From positions 90,232-154,231 of the forward strand of contig JALHMG010000004.1 in NCBI GenBank assembly GCA_022844135.1: a stretch of DNA of 64,000 nucleotides. Reading direction: 5' to 3'. A model generated the notes under the pieces. That model was not told the origin of the DNA. It saw nothing but the letters and a program-made list of their open reading frames with translations, and did no database searches. Made by a program: the position numbers and the translations under genes. This document shows, one piece after another, positions 1-9,524 of this stretch. Within the stretch, counting starts at the first letter, position 1, and the number at the start of each line of letters is the position of its first letter. Source of the DNA: Lysobacterales bacterium (GTDB lineage Bacteria > Pseudomonadota > Gammaproteobacteria > Xanthomonadales > SZUA-5).

Positions 1-720
1 GGTACGCGAGCGCTGGCGCTCGCGGCTGACGAATGCGGCGTCGAAACCTTTGTGTTGATTTCGTCGGACAAGGCCGTGAATCCGGCCAACGTGATGGGCG
101 CAACCAAGCGAATGGCCGAGATCTTCTGCCAGAACCTTGCCAAGCGCTCGCGCACACGCTTCATGACGGTGCGCTTTGGCAACGTGCTCGATTCGGCCGG
201 CAGTGTCGTGCCATTGTTTCGCGAGCAGATTCGACAGGGCGGTCCGGTGACGGTCACGCATCCGGAGATTTCGCGCTACTTCATGACCATTCCGGAAGCC
301 TGCCAGTTGATTTTGCAGGCGGCCACGTTAGGGCAGGGTGGCGAGATTTTCGCGCTCGACATGGGCGAGCCGATCCAAATCCGCTATCTGGCCGAACAGA
401 TGATTCGTCTCGCCGGAAAACTCCCAGGCCAAGATATCCAGATCGTCTACACCGGATTGCGCGAGGGCGAGAAGCTGTTCGAGGAATTGTTCCACGAACA
501 CGAGAGTTACCAGCAGACGCGGCATCAGAAGATCTTCCTGGCGCAGCATCGTGCCGTGAATTTCGATGAACTGAGCCAGGCGCTGCTGCAAGGCGAAGCG
601 GCATGCAAGCGCTACGGGAGCGAAGAGCTGCGCGACATCATCGCGCGCTTCGTTCCCGAGTTCGCGTCGCGCGGCGTGGGCGACGAGGACAGCAATGTCG
701 TGGCGCTGCGGCGGGCCTGA
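1..720 (+). CDS. Nucleoside-diphosphate-sugar 4,6-dehydratase/epimerase (CapD/PglF/WbpM family), 3' part
   Basis: The frame is open from base 1 and ends at TGA 718-720, so the 5' part lies outside the window and 239 residues remain. The visible start contains LISSDKAVNPANVMGATKR, the conserved core of the CapD/FlaA1/WbpM/PglF short-chain dehydrogenase-like family. Members act on UDP-GlcNAc-type sugars early in surface polysaccharide or glycan synthesis and are usually inner-membrane proteins with N-terminal helices that are not visible here. The later motif TGLREGEKLFEELFHE is also typical of the family C-terminus. It was probably the last gene of a plus-strand polysaccharide locus, since the next gene converges on it 9 bp away. 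Family assignment is firm; the exact substrate is unknown. Confidence 0.9.
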   Translation, partial: GTRALALAADECGVETFVLISSDKAVNPANVMGATKRMAEIFCQNLAKRSRTRFMTVRFGNVLDSAGSVVPLFREQIRQGGPVTVTHPEISRYFMTIPEACQLILQAATLGQGGEIFALDMGEPIQIRYLAEQMIRLAGKLPGQDIQIVYTGLREGEKLFEELFHEHESYQQTRHQKIFLAQHRAVNFDELSQALLQGEAACKRYGSEELRDIIARFVPEFASRGVGDEDSNVVALRRA

Positions 721-729
721 AGCCGCGAA

Positions 730-1584
730 TCAGCGCATCGCCGCGTCGATCAGCCTTGACGCCATCGCGGGCGGCTCTTTGAGGTACAGGCTGAGCTGAT
801 CGATCCGGTAGTCGCAAACGCGTCTGTCGTCGTCGATGGGCGTGTCGCGGTTGTCGAATCTCCCGCGTGACAAATAGTCGATGACCGCCTCACCGTGGCG
901 TTGTTCGAGTTGCTCACGCAGTTCGCTGTAGCGGCGCTGCGCGTCTTCGAAACTCGGTTGCTGGCTGGGCTCAGGGCGTTCGTTGGACATGCCGGCCATG
1001 CGCGACCTCATCAATGCGATGAAGGCGGTCTCGAATTGCGCCTGGTTGCCAAGGCTCAATCCCGAACCAACAGCAGCGAGACCCGCCGGTTCGATCTGGC
1101 TCTCGGCGACCGCAGCGCAAAGACCTATGTCGCGCTCGCGGAGCTCGCGCAAAGTGGCCACTTCCAACGTCGCCCATTGCACTCGCGTCGCCGCATCGGC
1201 CCAACCCAGCTCACGATTTCCCAACCTCGCCATCGACGGCCGCGCCATTGCGATGGCGGTGGCTACATCCACTCCCTTCGCGACTCGTCCGGCGATCTCG
1301 CTACGAATGGCCTCGGCTTCCGGTGCCGTCGTCGTCGCGAGTTCGACCATGATTGGATGCGCCGTCAGATTCAGCGCTGCGTCGACTTGCGGATCGAGCT
1401 TGCGCTGCAGCCACTCGGTTCGCAATACGCCCACGCTGACGAGCATCGACATGACGAAAAACGCTACGAACTGCCAATACAGTTCGCCATCCTCGGCGTC
1501 GCGCCCCCGCGACAATAGGCCAACGCCCAGCGCAGCGATCAAGCCGCAGGCCGGATAAATCAGCAAACCCACGAGTTCGATCAT
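730..1584 (-). CDS. Hypothetical inner-membrane protein
   Basis: 284 residues. I place the start at ATG 1584 because it overlaps the stop of the upstream minus-strand gene by 4 bp (ATGA). An upstream in-frame ATG at 1743 would add 53 residues that look non-coding and lie inside the neighbour. The N-terminus (MIELVGLLIYPACGL) and a second hydrophobic stretch around residues 33-51 predict two membrane helices. The rest is soluble, Ala/Arg-rich and helical, ending in LIDAAMR. I recognise no domain. Being translationally coupled to the membrane gene before it, it probably works with that protein and may belong to the MacAB-like operon upstream. Confidence 0.6.
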   Translation of the reverse strand: MIELVGLLIYPACGLIAALGVGLLSRGRDAEDGELYWQFVAFFVMSMLVSVGVLRTEWLQRKLDPQVDAALNLTAHPIMVELATTTAPEAEAIRSEIAGRVAKGVDVATAIAMARPSMARLGNRELGWADAATRVQWATLEVATLRELRERDIGLCAAVAESQIEPAGLAAVGSGLSLGNQAQFETAFIALMRSRMAGMSNERPEPSQQPSFEDAQRRYSELREQLEQRHGEAVIDYLSRGRFDNRDTPIDDDRRVCDYRIDQLSLYLKEPPAMASRLIDAAMR

Positions 1585-2540
1585 GTCCGCGCTCCGAACA
1601 AACCCACCGTGTAGCCGGCAGCGCGCAAGCGGCGCGTGGTTTTGACGCTCAAGTAAATCCACAAGCCGATATTCAGCAACGGCACGGTGGAGAAGAACAT
1701 GAAGACCAGCTTGCGAGCCGAGGAGTAGCCAAAGCCGGTGCATAACTTTACGACGCCGCTCAATGCATACATCAGAATCGCAATCGAGATTGCGAGTGCG
1801 GCAAGCGCCGGCACTTCCGGATTGTTGACGATTCCGCGCGCCAGAAACGTCAGCAAGATGCTGATCGCCAAGGTGCGCTGACCACGTGCGGCGCTGGCGA
1901 GCATCTCGTGGTCGTCTGTCGGCTCGGCCTTGCGCTGGCGCGATTTCGAAGTCGTCGCGGGCGTTCGGCGTGACGCGATCGGTACGGTCGGCGGTTTCGC
2001 TGCCGGTTCAGGCGGCGCGATTTCGGGTTCTTCTGCTGGCGCCGGCGATGGCTCGACCATCGGCTGGAGTGTCAATTCAGTACCAACGCGGACGCGTGTT
2101 TCCGCCAGGCGCCTGAAATACATCAGGCGCTCGAGGAATTGCTCATCCGAGACCTCGACCATCACCACGAGGTTGCGCTGCTGGGCAGGGTCGGGCGCCG
2201 GCAAGATCGCGCACGTCATGATGAGCCGCGTTGGCGCGAGTATCGATTTGGCGGTTCGATAGAGCTGCGTCTGGCCGCTCCAGCCGGTACCGTTAGCGCT
2301 TTGTGTTTCGCCGTCGGCGGCCAGCTCAGGATGCTTTTTCTTCGCCAGCGCCAGCACCGACACGGCGAGCTTGTCGAGCGGCAGACCCTTCGGGCTCGGC
2401 TTCACGAACGCCGTCACCAAAGCACCGGTGCTGCGTTCGATGGCTGTGATTGCGGCGTCGCCGACCTTCACCTCGAAGGTCGGCGGCAATCGCAGCGACA
2501 CATCCTCTGCGAGTTGGTGGGTGTGATCGAAAGCGTTCAT
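1581..2540 (-). CDS. Hypothetical protein with soluble N-terminal domain and C-terminal membrane helices
   Basis: 319 residues, starting MNAFDHTHQLAEDVSLRLPP. Residues 1-150 look like a compact alpha/beta domain. Residues 160-210 form a Pro/Ala-rich low-complexity linker containing a basic stretch. The last 100 residues hold three or four hydrophobic helices (ISILLTFLARGI, LAALAISIAILMYAL, LVFMFFSTVPLLNIGLWIYL). This fits a tail-anchored integral membrane protein with its large domain in the cytoplasm, though topology is inferred. The stop overlaps the next gene start as ATGA. The start lies 39 bp after the permease stop, so it may be co-transcribed with the ABC genes. No family recognised. 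Confidence 0.6.
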   Translation of the reverse strand: MNAFDHTHQLAEDVSLRLPPTFEVKVGDAAITAIERSTGALVTAFVKPSPKGLPLDKLAVSVLALAKKKHPELAADGETQSANGTGWSGQTQLYRTAKSILAPTRLIMTCAILPAPDPAQQRNLVVMVEVSDEQFLERLMYFRRLAETRVRVGTELTLQPMVEPSPAPAEEPEIAPPEPAAKPPTVPIASRRTPATTSKSRQRKAEPTDDHEMLASAARGQRTLAISILLTFLARGIVNNPEVPALAALAISIAILMYALSGVVKLCTGFGYSSARKLVFMFFSTVPLLNIGLWIYLSVKTTRRLRAAGYTVGLFGART

Positions 2541-2579
2541 CGAGATCGAGCGCGGAGTGATTCCGCGCTTGATAGCACA

Positions 2580-3797
2580 TCACTCGTAGCGCAAGGCTTC
2601 AATGGGATCGAGACCGGCCGCTTTGGACGCAGGCATGATGCCGAACACCACGCCTACCAGGGCCGAGAAGCCCGCCGCACCCAGAATCACCCAGATCGGT
2701 ACCGCCGCCGGCGGAAAGCCAGGAATCAGCGAGGCGATCAACGCGCCAGCGCCCCAGCCGATGGCGATGCCGATCAGTCCGCCGAGCAACGCCAGCAGCG
2801 CTGCCTCCAGCAGGAACTGCACCAGTATGTCGCGGCGCGTCGCTCCCAGCGCCTTGAGCACGCCAATTTCGCGCGTGCGTTCGGTCACCGACACCAGCAT
2901 GATGTTCATGATGCCGATGCCGCCGACGAGCAAAGAAATGCCGACCACCCCACCGACCACAGCCGTGGTTGTGCGGGTGATTTCTTCGAACTGCTTGACG
3001 ACGCTGTCGGCGGCTTGAATCCTGAAGGTGTCGTCGTCGGCAGTGCCGGCGCGCGCGGTCTGGATCGCGCGTTTGGCGCGATCGCGAACCGCGTCGACCT
3101 GATCGACGTCATCGATGGTGAAACTCACCTGCATGAAGGGGCGCAGCTGATTGCCGTTGATCGCTCGGCCGACATCGAATGGGATGACCACATAGTTGTC
3201 GAGCGAAAAGCCGAGCAGATCGCCTTGCTTCTCCATCACGCCGATGATGCGAAACCACTCGCTGCCGATCCGGATGTATTCGCCCAAGGGATCGTCCGGC
3301 AAATTCAGCTCTTCGACGAGTTCGTTGCCGATCACCGCGACGCGGCGTCGGCCCTGATCGTCGGCGCTGGCGATGAAACGCCCTTTGACCGGAAAGCGTC
3401 CATACACAGGCGCGTAGTCGGCGGTGCTGGCGCGTACTTCAGAAGTGACGGTCCGATCGCGATAGCTGATGTTGGGCGTCTGCACTATCATGACCGGTGC
3501 GACAGCGGCGACTCCGGGCACGCGATAGCGCAGGGTTTCCAGATCCTCGAACGTGATCCGGTTGATCTTGCCGAAAAGGATGTTTTCGTTGGTATTTACC
3601 GCCTCCAATGTGAGCGTGCTGCCGCCCAGCCCGGCGAGCTGCTGTTTGATCGATTCGGAAAATCCTTGCACCAGCGACACCACCGCAATCACCGAGGCGG
3701 TGCCGATAACGATGCCGAGTGTCGTCAACACGCTGCGCAAACGATTGGCGAGCAGACTGACGAGAGCGGCGCGGAAAGCTTCGAGTAGCGCTTGCAT
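2580..3797 (-). CDS. ABC transporter permease, MacB/FtsX family
   Basis: 405 residues. An N-terminal membrane helix (RSVLTTLGIVIGTASVIAVVSLVQGF) is followed by a periplasmic MacB_PCD domain at about residues 45-260. A C-terminal FtsX domain has three helices, including TREIGVLKALGATRRDILVQF, the hallmark coupling-helix motif. This is the architecture of MacB-type permeases, which do not move substrate through a channel but transmit ATPase motion to a periplasmic partner. The ATPase is a separate upstream gene rather than fused as in E. coli MacB. Its TGA shares one base with this ATG (TGATG), so the two are coupled. Substrate unknown; peptide, macrolide or lipoprotein export are all possible. 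Confidence 0.92.
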   Translation of the reverse strand: MQALLEAFRAALVSLLANRLRSVLTTLGIVIGTASVIAVVSLVQGFSESIKQQLAGLGGSTLTLEAVNTNENILFGKINRITFEDLETLRYRVPGVAAVAPVMIVQTPNISYRDRTVTSEVRASTADYAPVYGRFPVKGRFIASADDQGRRRVAVIGNELVEELNLPDDPLGEYIRIGSEWFRIIGVMEKQGDLLGFSLDNYVVIPFDVGRAINGNQLRPFMQVSFTIDDVDQVDAVRDRAKRAIQTARAGTADDDTFRIQAADSVVKQFEEITRTTTAVVGGVVGISLLVGGIGIMNIMLVSVTERTREIGVLKALGATRRDILVQFLLEAALLALLGGLIGIAIGWGAGALIASLIPGFPPAAVPIWVILGAAGFSALVGVVFGIMPASKAAGLDPIEALRYE

Positions 3798-4495
3798 CAG
3801 GCGTGCTCCGTCACACGGTCTGCGTTTGAGCGATCTTCGACGATGCGCCCATCGCTCATGCGCACAGTGCGTCGGCAGTGCGCGGCGATATCCGGTTCGT
3901 GAGTGACGACGATGACGGTTTGTCCTTGCCCGTGCAGCGCGTCGAACAGCGCCATGATTTCCGCGGATGTTCTGGTGTCGAGATTGCCGGTGGGTTCGTC
4001 CGCAAGCAGGATCGACGGCTCACCGACCAGGGCTCGCGCCACCGCGACGCGCTGGCGTTGGCCGCCCGACAGCTGGTTCGGTCGATGCGACAGCCTGTTT
4101 CCCAAGCCGACCCGATCCAGCGATTCGCGAGCACGCTTCAGGCGCTCGCCGCGCGGCGTACCCCGATAGACCAACGGTTGCGCAACATTGTCGAGCACGC
4201 TCATGCGGGGCAGCAGATGAAAGCTCTGGAAGACAAAGCCGATCTCGCGGTTGCGCACGCGCGCAAGCTCGGTGTCGTCGAGCGTGGCGGTATCGCGCCC
4301 ATTCAGCAGGTAGCTGCCGCTGGTGGGCGTATCCAGGCACCCAAGCAAGTTCATCAGCGTAGATTTGCCGGAGCCGGAGGCGCCGATCAGCGCCACGTAC
4401 TCATTGCGCTTGATATCGACATCGACGCCATCGAGCGCCCGCACTTCCTGATCGCCCATAACGTAGCGCTTGGTGATTCCGCGCATCGCGATCAC
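3797..4495 (-). CDS. ABC transporter ATP-binding protein, MacB/LolD type
   Basis: 232 residues. Walker A is GASGSGKST at residues 38-46, the signature LSGGQ at 142-146, and Walker B ILLADEP at about 162-168, followed by the H-loop in VVTHEPD. Length and the motif GNLDTRTS match the LolD/MacB subfamily, which pairs with FtsX-type permeases. Its start overlaps the stop of the adaptor gene by 4 bp and its stop overlaps the permease start, so the three subunits form one translationally coupled set. It should act at the cytoplasmic face, powering the permease next door. Confidence 0.94.
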   Translation of the reverse strand: MIAMRGITKRYVMGDQEVRALDGVDVDIKRNEYVALIGASGSGKSTLMNLLGCLDTPTSGSYLLNGRDTATLDDTELARVRNREIGFVFQSFHLLPRMSVLDNVAQPLVYRGTPRGERLKRARESLDRVGLGNRLSHRPNQLSGGQRQRVAVARALVGEPSILLADEPTGNLDTRTSAEIMALFDALHGQGQTVIVVTHEPDIAAHCRRTVRMSDGRIVEDRSNADRVTEHA

Positions 4496-5706
4496 GGCGC
4501 GTCCTCGTTCGCATCCTCTTCGCTGCCGGCTTCGTCGTTCTTCTGCTCCTTGCTCTCGGACTTCTGCTGCTCGACCGGCTGACCTGCGCTCAGCTGACGC
4601 AGCGCCCGCATTGGACCCGCGACGATTTCGTCTCCTGCAGCCAGCCCCTTGGTTATCGCCTGCCAGCGATCGTCGGCAGCGCCGACGTCGATGTCGATCT
4701 TGCTGACTTTGCCGTCGACGACTTTCCAGATGTGGTGCACCGTTTTGCGCGGCTCCGGCTCGCTGGTGACCACCGACTCCACCGGGACCGCGAGCACCTT
4801 GGTGCCATCGCCCAGGAACACGTCAGCACGCGCGCTCATGCCCGAGCGCAGTTGCAAACCTTCCCGCGCCTCGAGCGAGGCGATCACTTCGAACGCTCGC
4901 CCCTGTTGATCGACCAGCGGCACCAGCGCGATGCGCTCGACGCGTCCCTTGATGGCGTCCGTCGGGTGCGCTGCGGGGTAGACATCGACGTTCTGGCCGA
5001 TCGCGATGCGCGCGATATCGCCCTCATCGACCTTGAGCCGTGCCTCGATGGCGCTGGTGTCGGCGATGGTCATGAGTTGCGCGCCGGCCAATGCGTTGGT
5101 CGACGGGATAGCCGTCTCGCCCACCTTGATCGGCAGACTGACGACGGTGCCCGCGATGGGCGATGTGATCTCGGTTTTGTCGAGCAATTCGCGCGCATCG
5201 TTGAGTACTGCGTCGGCGCGCCTGAGCGCTTCCTCGCTGCTCTTCAATTCGATGCGCGCCAACTTGAGTTGATTGCGCTCCTCGTCGAAGCGGGCTTGAT
5301 CCACGGTGCGCATGTTCGCCAGTTTCTGATAGCGATCGAACTGTTGCTGGCGAAGTTCCAGTGCCACGCGTTGGCGCTCGATGGCGATCACCTGCTGGCG
5401 GCGCGACGCTTCCTCGCGCTCGATGGCATTACGATAGGTTTCCGGGTCCAGGCGCAACAGCACCTGTCCGCGCTCGACGCGATCGCCCTCGGCCACCAGG
5501 ATCTCGGTGACCTGCGCCAGGACCTCGCTGGTCAGCTTGACTTCGGTTCGAAAGGCGAGCGTACCTGAAGCCAGAATGCTTGGCCGGATGTCCTGCAATG
5601 CCACTGTGTGGATGTCTACACCGAGCGCTTTGCCTTCGCGCTTGGCCAGGAAGGGCAGGGCGAGGATTATCGCGATGCCCGCCGCAATCAGCAGTTTCTT
5701 TTTCAT
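4492..5706 (-). CDS. Periplasmic adaptor (HlyD/MacA-like membrane fusion protein)
   Basis: 404 residues. An N-terminal signal anchor ([17 protein letters not shown]) is followed by a split lipoyl domain ([26 protein letters not shown] and [20 protein letters not shown]) flanking a long coiled-coil hairpin at about residues 95-180. A beta-barrel and a membrane-proximal domain follow ([14 protein letters not shown]). The last 35 residues are highly charged (Glu/Lys/Asp) and probably disordered, an unusual tail for the family. MacA-like adaptors bridge a MacB-type permease and an outer-membrane channel; no TolC-like gene is present in this operon. Coupled to the ATPase gene by a 4-bp overlap. 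Confidence 0.93.
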   Translation of the reverse strand: MKKKLLIAAGIAIILALPFLAKREGKALGVDIHTVALQDIRPSILASGTLAFRTEVKLTSEVLAQVTEILVAEGDRVERGQVLLRLDPETYRNAIEREEASRRQQVIAIERQRVALELRQQQFDRYQKLANMRTVDQARFDEERNQLKLARIELKSSEEALRRADAVLNDARELLDKTEITSPIAGTVVSLPIKVGETAIPSTNALAGAQLMTIADTSAIEARLKVDEGDIARIAIGQNVDVYPAAHPTDAIKGRVERIALVPLVDQQGRAFEVIASLEAREGLQLRSGMSARADVFLGDGTKVLAVPVESVVTSEPEPRKTVHHIWKVVDGKVSKIDIDVGAADDRWQAITKGLAAGDEIVAGPMRALRQLSAGQPVEQQKSESKEQKNDEAGSEEDANEDAP

Positions 5707-5718
5707 GAGGATCGTCGC

Positions 5719-6396
5719 TTAGGTCAACGCAACGATAAGCCACACGCCGTAGATCACCACCGACGGAATGATCGCTACGGCGATTGCCTCGCCCCAGCGC
5801 GAGCCGGTCATCACTTTCCAGCCCAGAGCGGTCAGTCCGATGCTCCAGATCGAGAGTAAGTCGAAGCCTTTAGCGAAGCCGCTGAGCGCGTGATCGCGCG
5901 GCAGTTGCACGAACAAAGGATCGATGTACGTGAGCATCAGAGATTCCTGCGCCGTTTGCGGCGCCATGGTGAGCGCACCGACGAAACCCACCAGCATGCC
6001 CAGAACGGCAGGAAAGCCGCCCCAGGCGCCGAGCGCCCAGCCATGCATGAATCCCAGATTGCGTCCCAGAACCTTGCCGGCCAGCAGGTAGTAAACCCCC
6101 ATGATCAGCAGCAGGACTGGGATCATCACCGCCGCACCGGCGGCGCTGATGTAGCCGATGGTTTTGGCGCCGGGCATCGTGGACTTCGTTTGCTCCAATT
6201 GTGCCGCCGTCATCTCGTCACCCATCTGCGCCATCATCTGGCCGTTCAGCCATTCGGGGTCGACGCGATTGTAGTAGGTCAAGAACAACGCCGCAGAGAC
6301 CAGCGCCAGAATCAGCATCGGCAACCACGGGCTCGGTTTTTCCTTTTGCTGCGTGAAGACCTTGGCAGGTTCCAGGAAGATGTCGATCAGGTTCAT
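5719..6396 (-). CDS. YIP1 family membrane protein
   Basis: 225 residues from ATG 6396, preferred over the ATG at 6432 because GGAG lies about 6 bases before it and MNLIDIFLEPAKVF is the typical YIP1-family opening. Five hydrophobic segments follow: LILALVSAALFLTYY, VMIPVLLLIMGVYYLLAG, a segment in GGFPAVLGMLVGFVGAL, LLSIWSIGLTALGW, and IPSVVIYGVWLIVAL. Bacterial YIP1 proteins have no settled function but often sit with ABC-transport or efflux genes. Here it lies only 12 bp upstream of the adaptor gene and is most likely the first gene of that operon. Confidence 0.88.
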   Translation of the reverse strand: MNLIDIFLEPAKVFTQQKEKPSPWLPMLILALVSAALFLTYYNRVDPEWLNGQMMAQMGDEMTAAQLEQTKSTMPGAKTIGYISAAGAAVMIPVLLLIMGVYYLLAGKVLGRNLGFMHGWALGAWGGFPAVLGMLVGFVGALTMAPQTAQESLMLTYIDPLFVQLPRDHALSGFAKGFDLLSIWSIGLTALGWKVMTGSRWGEAIAVAIIPSVVIYGVWLIVALT

Positions 6397-6662
6397 AAAC
6401 GCTCCGATAGTGGGCTGGTTCGCAGACTGCAAGCTTCAAGGTGTTGACGATAAGTGACGTAGGTCATGCTTACCGCCTGGTTGCGACGAGAACCGTTTGT
6501 ATTCCGATGTAGTCCGGGATTCTTGCGACAGAATCGATCCGATTGCGACGGCGTACTGCGCCCGCGGTCCGCACCGCGCAATAAAAGTTCCAACTGCCGA
6601 TCGCAGTATTGGGCAAGCCCTGTGATTGAATGCGGTCTCCACATCTGGACTCTGGGGGGCGT

Positions 6663-8654
6663 ATGTTGCGCAAGGTTTTGGTTTGTGCGGTGCTCGCAGC
6701 GCTCTCTGCATCGGGCAATGCTGAAGTGCTTGTCGACACCGGCTTTCGACCCACCCCGCACGGTTTCGGATTCGCCAACTGGGGCGGCGACGAACATCCG
6801 AATGCAGAGCTGAAGCCGGACGATGCGGCCTATTTGTTCGGCGAGCAGGCATGCGCGCGAATCGAGAACGATTCGTGCGTGCCCACACCCGGCGCGCGAA
6901 TGTGGCTGGAAGCCATGAACAAGAGCAAAGAAGGCGGGCACTGCGAGGGAATGGCGGTGCTGAGCGCCGCCTTCTTCATTGAAGCGGAAAGCCTCAGCGA
7001 CTACGGTGGCGATGCGACTCAGGCGCTCAAGCCTGATGACGAAATCCTGATGCGCACCATTTCGGCGTACTACAGCACGCAGATGGTCGATCCAGTGCAA
7101 ACGGTCACCAATGTCACCAAGCAATACTCGCTGCAGCAAATCGTTGATGGGTTGGTGACGGCGTTGAAGTCCGGAGAGGACTATCCCACGCTCGGTATTT
7201 ACGACAAGGGCGGCGGCCATGCGGTGACGCCCTACAAGATCGAGCGCACCGGCAACGCCGTGTATCGGGTCTACATCTACGACAACAACTATCCCGGCCA
7301 AGAGAAGTTCATCGACATCGACGCCGGAAACGATCAATGGGTCTACAACGGCGCCGCACTCAATCCCAGCGAGCCGGCCGATGCGTGGTCTGGCGGCGCC
7401 GGCGCCATGGATTTCACCTTGCTGTCGACGCGCTTCGAGCCGCTGAAGTGTCCGTTCTGCGGCCCGAAGGATCGGGCCGCGGCTGCCGCCGAAAGCCGCA
7501 AGCCCAAGCCGACAGCACCCGCGCGTCAGCCAGCTGCACCGGCCACCACCTACACCGTGGTGACGCCCACGTCGTGTAGTCAAGTCCAGGCTGTCGGCAA
7601 AAGCAACAAGAAGCAGGTTTCGTCGAACAAGAACGAAATTTCGGGCGCAACCATGAAACCCATGCGCGGCACGCGCGGTTGCGTGGTCAGCCTGCCTCGA
7701 GATCAAGAATACGATGTGCGAGTCAATCCCGCCGCAGGCGCGTCGGGCACTACATCGCTGGCAGTGTTCGGTGGGACCAAAGTATTCCAGGTCGACAACA
7801 TTGCCGTTCGTCCCGGCAAAGTCGAAGCAGTGAGTTTCAGCCAGGACGAGTTCAACTTCCACGCCGGGAGCGATCAGCGCCCGGTGATTCGATTCGCCGA
7901 CGACAATCTGGGCGAAGACGACAGTTACTACGAAATCAGCGACTTCGAAATCGGCGCCGGTCATGAATTCAGCGCTGAGGAAGACAGTAAGGGCCGTATC
8001 GCGTTCAGCGACGACGACCCGGAACTCGACGACTACGACATCGATGCCGAGTTAGTTGGCGACGACGAGACCGAGACCTTCGACTTCGACGACGTCGGCG
8101 CGGGCGACAACGGCGAAATCGTTTTCGACGACGACGGCGAGGGCCTCGACATGGACGTCGACAGCGATGCCGACGGTTTGATCGATGGGGAAGATGGCGA
8201 CGACGATAACGACGGCCAGGGCGACGCGACCGATCTCGACGACGATGGCGATGGCGTCGGCGATGCCAGCGACGAGGATTTCGTTGACGAGGGCGGCGAG
8301 TCTGGCGCATCGGACGGCGATGTCGATGAGGGCGAAGCGGACAGCGAAGCCAACTTGGATGACGCCGGCGATGATGGTTTGAGAGGCAGCGCCGGAGACA
8401 GCGACGACGCGACGGGCGACGAAGAATCTACTGAGGACGAGGACTCCGCCGAGGGCGATGGCGAAACGGGTCTGGATGACGAGCCGGCGGACGACAGCGC
8501 AGCGTTCGAAGGCGAGGGTGACGAAGGCGAGGCGATGGAAGACGAAGCCGCCGAAGAAGAAGCTTTCGAAGAAGAAGCTGTCGAAGACGAAGCTGTCGAA
8601 GACGAAGATGCCGCTGCCGAGGACGAGTTCGTCGACGGAGACGAAGATGAATGA
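6663..8654 (+). CDS. Secreted protein with papain-like N-terminal domain and extremely acidic TSP3-like tail
   Basis: 663 residues from ATG 6663 (GGGGGG just upstream), which begins a signal peptide (MLRKVLVCAVLAALSASGNA). An earlier in-frame ATG at 6630 would spoil that signal. Residues 24-260 contain GGHCEGMAVL (Cys94), GGGHAVTPY (His186) and YIYDNNYPG (Asp207/Asn208), in the order and spacing of a papain-like Cys-His-Asn/Asp triad. That is my inference, not a recognised family. From about residue 400 the chain is dominated by Asp and Glu. Residues about 498-536 carry DxDxDG-type runs like thrombospondin type-3 calcium-binding repeats. The end consists of EDEAVEDE-like repeats, encoded by GAC/GAA/GTC-rich repetitive DNA. 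Acts outside the cytoplasm; function unknown. Confidence 0.8.
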   Translation: MLRKVLVCAVLAALSASGNAEVLVDTGFRPTPHGFGFANWGGDEHPNAELKPDDAAYLFGEQACARIENDSCVPTPGARMWLEAMNKSKEGGHCEGMAVLSAAFFIEAESLSDYGGDATQALKPDDEILMRTISAYYSTQMVDPVQTVTNVTKQYSLQQIVDGLVTALKSGEDYPTLGIYDKGGGHAVTPYKIERTGNAVYRVYIYDNNYPGQEKFIDIDAGNDQWVYNGAALNPSEPADAWSGGAGAMDFTLLSTRFEPLKCPFCGPKDRAAAAAESRKPKPTAPARQPAAPATTYTVVTPTSCSQVQAVGKSNKKQVSSNKNEISGATMKPMRGTRGCVVSLPRDQEYDVRVNPAAGASGTTSLAVFGGTKVFQVDNIAVRPGKVEAVSFSQDEFNFHAGSDQRPVIRFADDNLGEDDSYYEISDFEIGAGHEFSAEEDSKGRIAFSDDDPELDDYDIDAELVGDDETETFDFDDVGAGDNGEIVFDDDGEGLDMDVDSDADGLIDGEDGDDDNDGQGDATDLDDDGDGVGDASDEDFVDEGGESGASDGDVDEGEADSEANLDDAGDDGLRGSAGDSDDATGDEESTEDEDSAEGDGETGLDDEPADDSAAFEGEGDEGEAMEDEAAEEEAFEEEAVEDEAVEDEDAAAEDEFVDGDEDE

Positions 8655-8663
8655 GGGGGCTCA

Positions 8664-8685
8664 GTGGTCTGTTTCGGCAGACCAC
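8664..8685 (+). terminator. Stem-loop after the acidic-protein gene
   Basis: GTGGTCTG (8664-8671) and CAGACCAC (8678-8685) form a perfect 8-bp stem. The loop can close further to a UUCG tetraloop through a U-G pair, giving a very stable hairpin 9 bases after the stop codon. There is no T-tract, so it may act as an mRNA 3' stabiliser or a weak or Rho-assisted terminator rather than a classical intrinsic terminator. Confidence 0.5.
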
Positions 8686-8732
8686 CCAGCCAGACGAAAT
8701 CTCAGTCAACTTGATGCAAAGTCACGTCAGGA

Positions 8733-9524
8733 ATGAGTGACGACATCGAAACCGCCGCGCTGCGCCGCACCCGCCTGCTGCGCGTCGCGGCTCACATTCG
8801 CGAACAGAACTGGACCGCGATCGGCATCGATTTCCTGATCGTGGTGCTCGGCGTGTTCGTCGGAATCCAAGTGGCGAACTGGAACGAGGCGCGGGTCGAG
8901 CGCGAGCTGGTGCGCGGACACTTGACCGAGATCGCCGAGGACCTTCGCGCGCACCTCGGTTTGGGCGACGCGCTGCTGGGCTCGGCACAGCTGCGCATCG
9001 CCGCGGTCGACTACATCTACCGCGAAGCTTTTGGCCGGACATTGCCAGCCACACTGCAGCTCGGTACCGGCGCAGGGACGGTACCGCCGGTGCAGCCCTT
9101 TCCGGTTGACCAGCTGGATAACCTGATGGGGTCGATCAACCTCGTGCGCATTTCCGTGGGTTCGCGAAACGGCTATGAGTCGCTGATCAGCGCCGGTCGG
9201 CTTGGGCTGCTGCGCAATCGTGCGTTGGCGCGGCGCTTGCAGGCGTACTACAGTCAATACGACGACCTGATGGACACGCAAACCGCAGTGATCCGCGCAT
9301 TCCGCAACGACGGCGCGCGCGATCAAAACCCGCTGGGTGTGTCGGTATTCGACCAGCGCCCCGCTGCGGAAGTGATCTCGCTGGCGCGCGATAACCCCGG
9401 CTTCGCGGCCTACCTGCGCACGCAGCGCGAATGGGCCATCTTGCAGTGGAATCTGCTCTCGGAACTCGGACGGGATACCACGGTGCTGCTCGCCGACATT
9501 GAGACCGAGCTGGCGAAGCCCTGA
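8733..9524 (+). CDS. Membrane-anchored protein, DUF6090-like
   Basis: 263 residues. After a short basic N-terminus comes one strong helix, NWTAIGIDFLIVVLGVFVGIQVANWNEAR. This LDFLIVVLGVFIGIQVANWN-type sequence is characteristic of the DUF6090 group, as recalled from family members. The rest is soluble and helical (residues 50-263), presumably periplasmic, and has no catalytic motif I can name. The function of the family is unknown. It follows the acidic secreted protein after a hairpin, with only a weak ribosome site (CAGGA) before ATG 8733, and is likely its own short unit. Confidence 0.78.
   Translation: MSDDIETAALRRTRLLRVAAHIREQNWTAIGIDFLIVVLGVFVGIQVANWNEARVERELVRGHLTEIAEDLRAHLGLGDALLGSAQLRIAAVDYIYREAFGRTLPATLQLGTGAGTVPPVQPFPVDQLDNLMGSINLVRISVGSRNGYESLISAGRLGLLRNRALARRLQAYYSQYDDLMDTQTAVIRAFRNDGARDQNPLGVSVFDQRPAAEVISLARDNPGFAAYLRTQREWAILQWNLLSELGRDTTVLLADIETELAKP

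Noticed and set aside
2139..3788. 549-codon open frame on the plus strand
   Set aside because: Antisense to the MacB-like permease and its neighbour; no homology and Arg/His/Asp-rich shadow composition.
6393..7964. 523-codon open frame on the minus strand
   Set aside because: Antisense to the acidic secreted-protein gene, which has a clear signal peptide and start.
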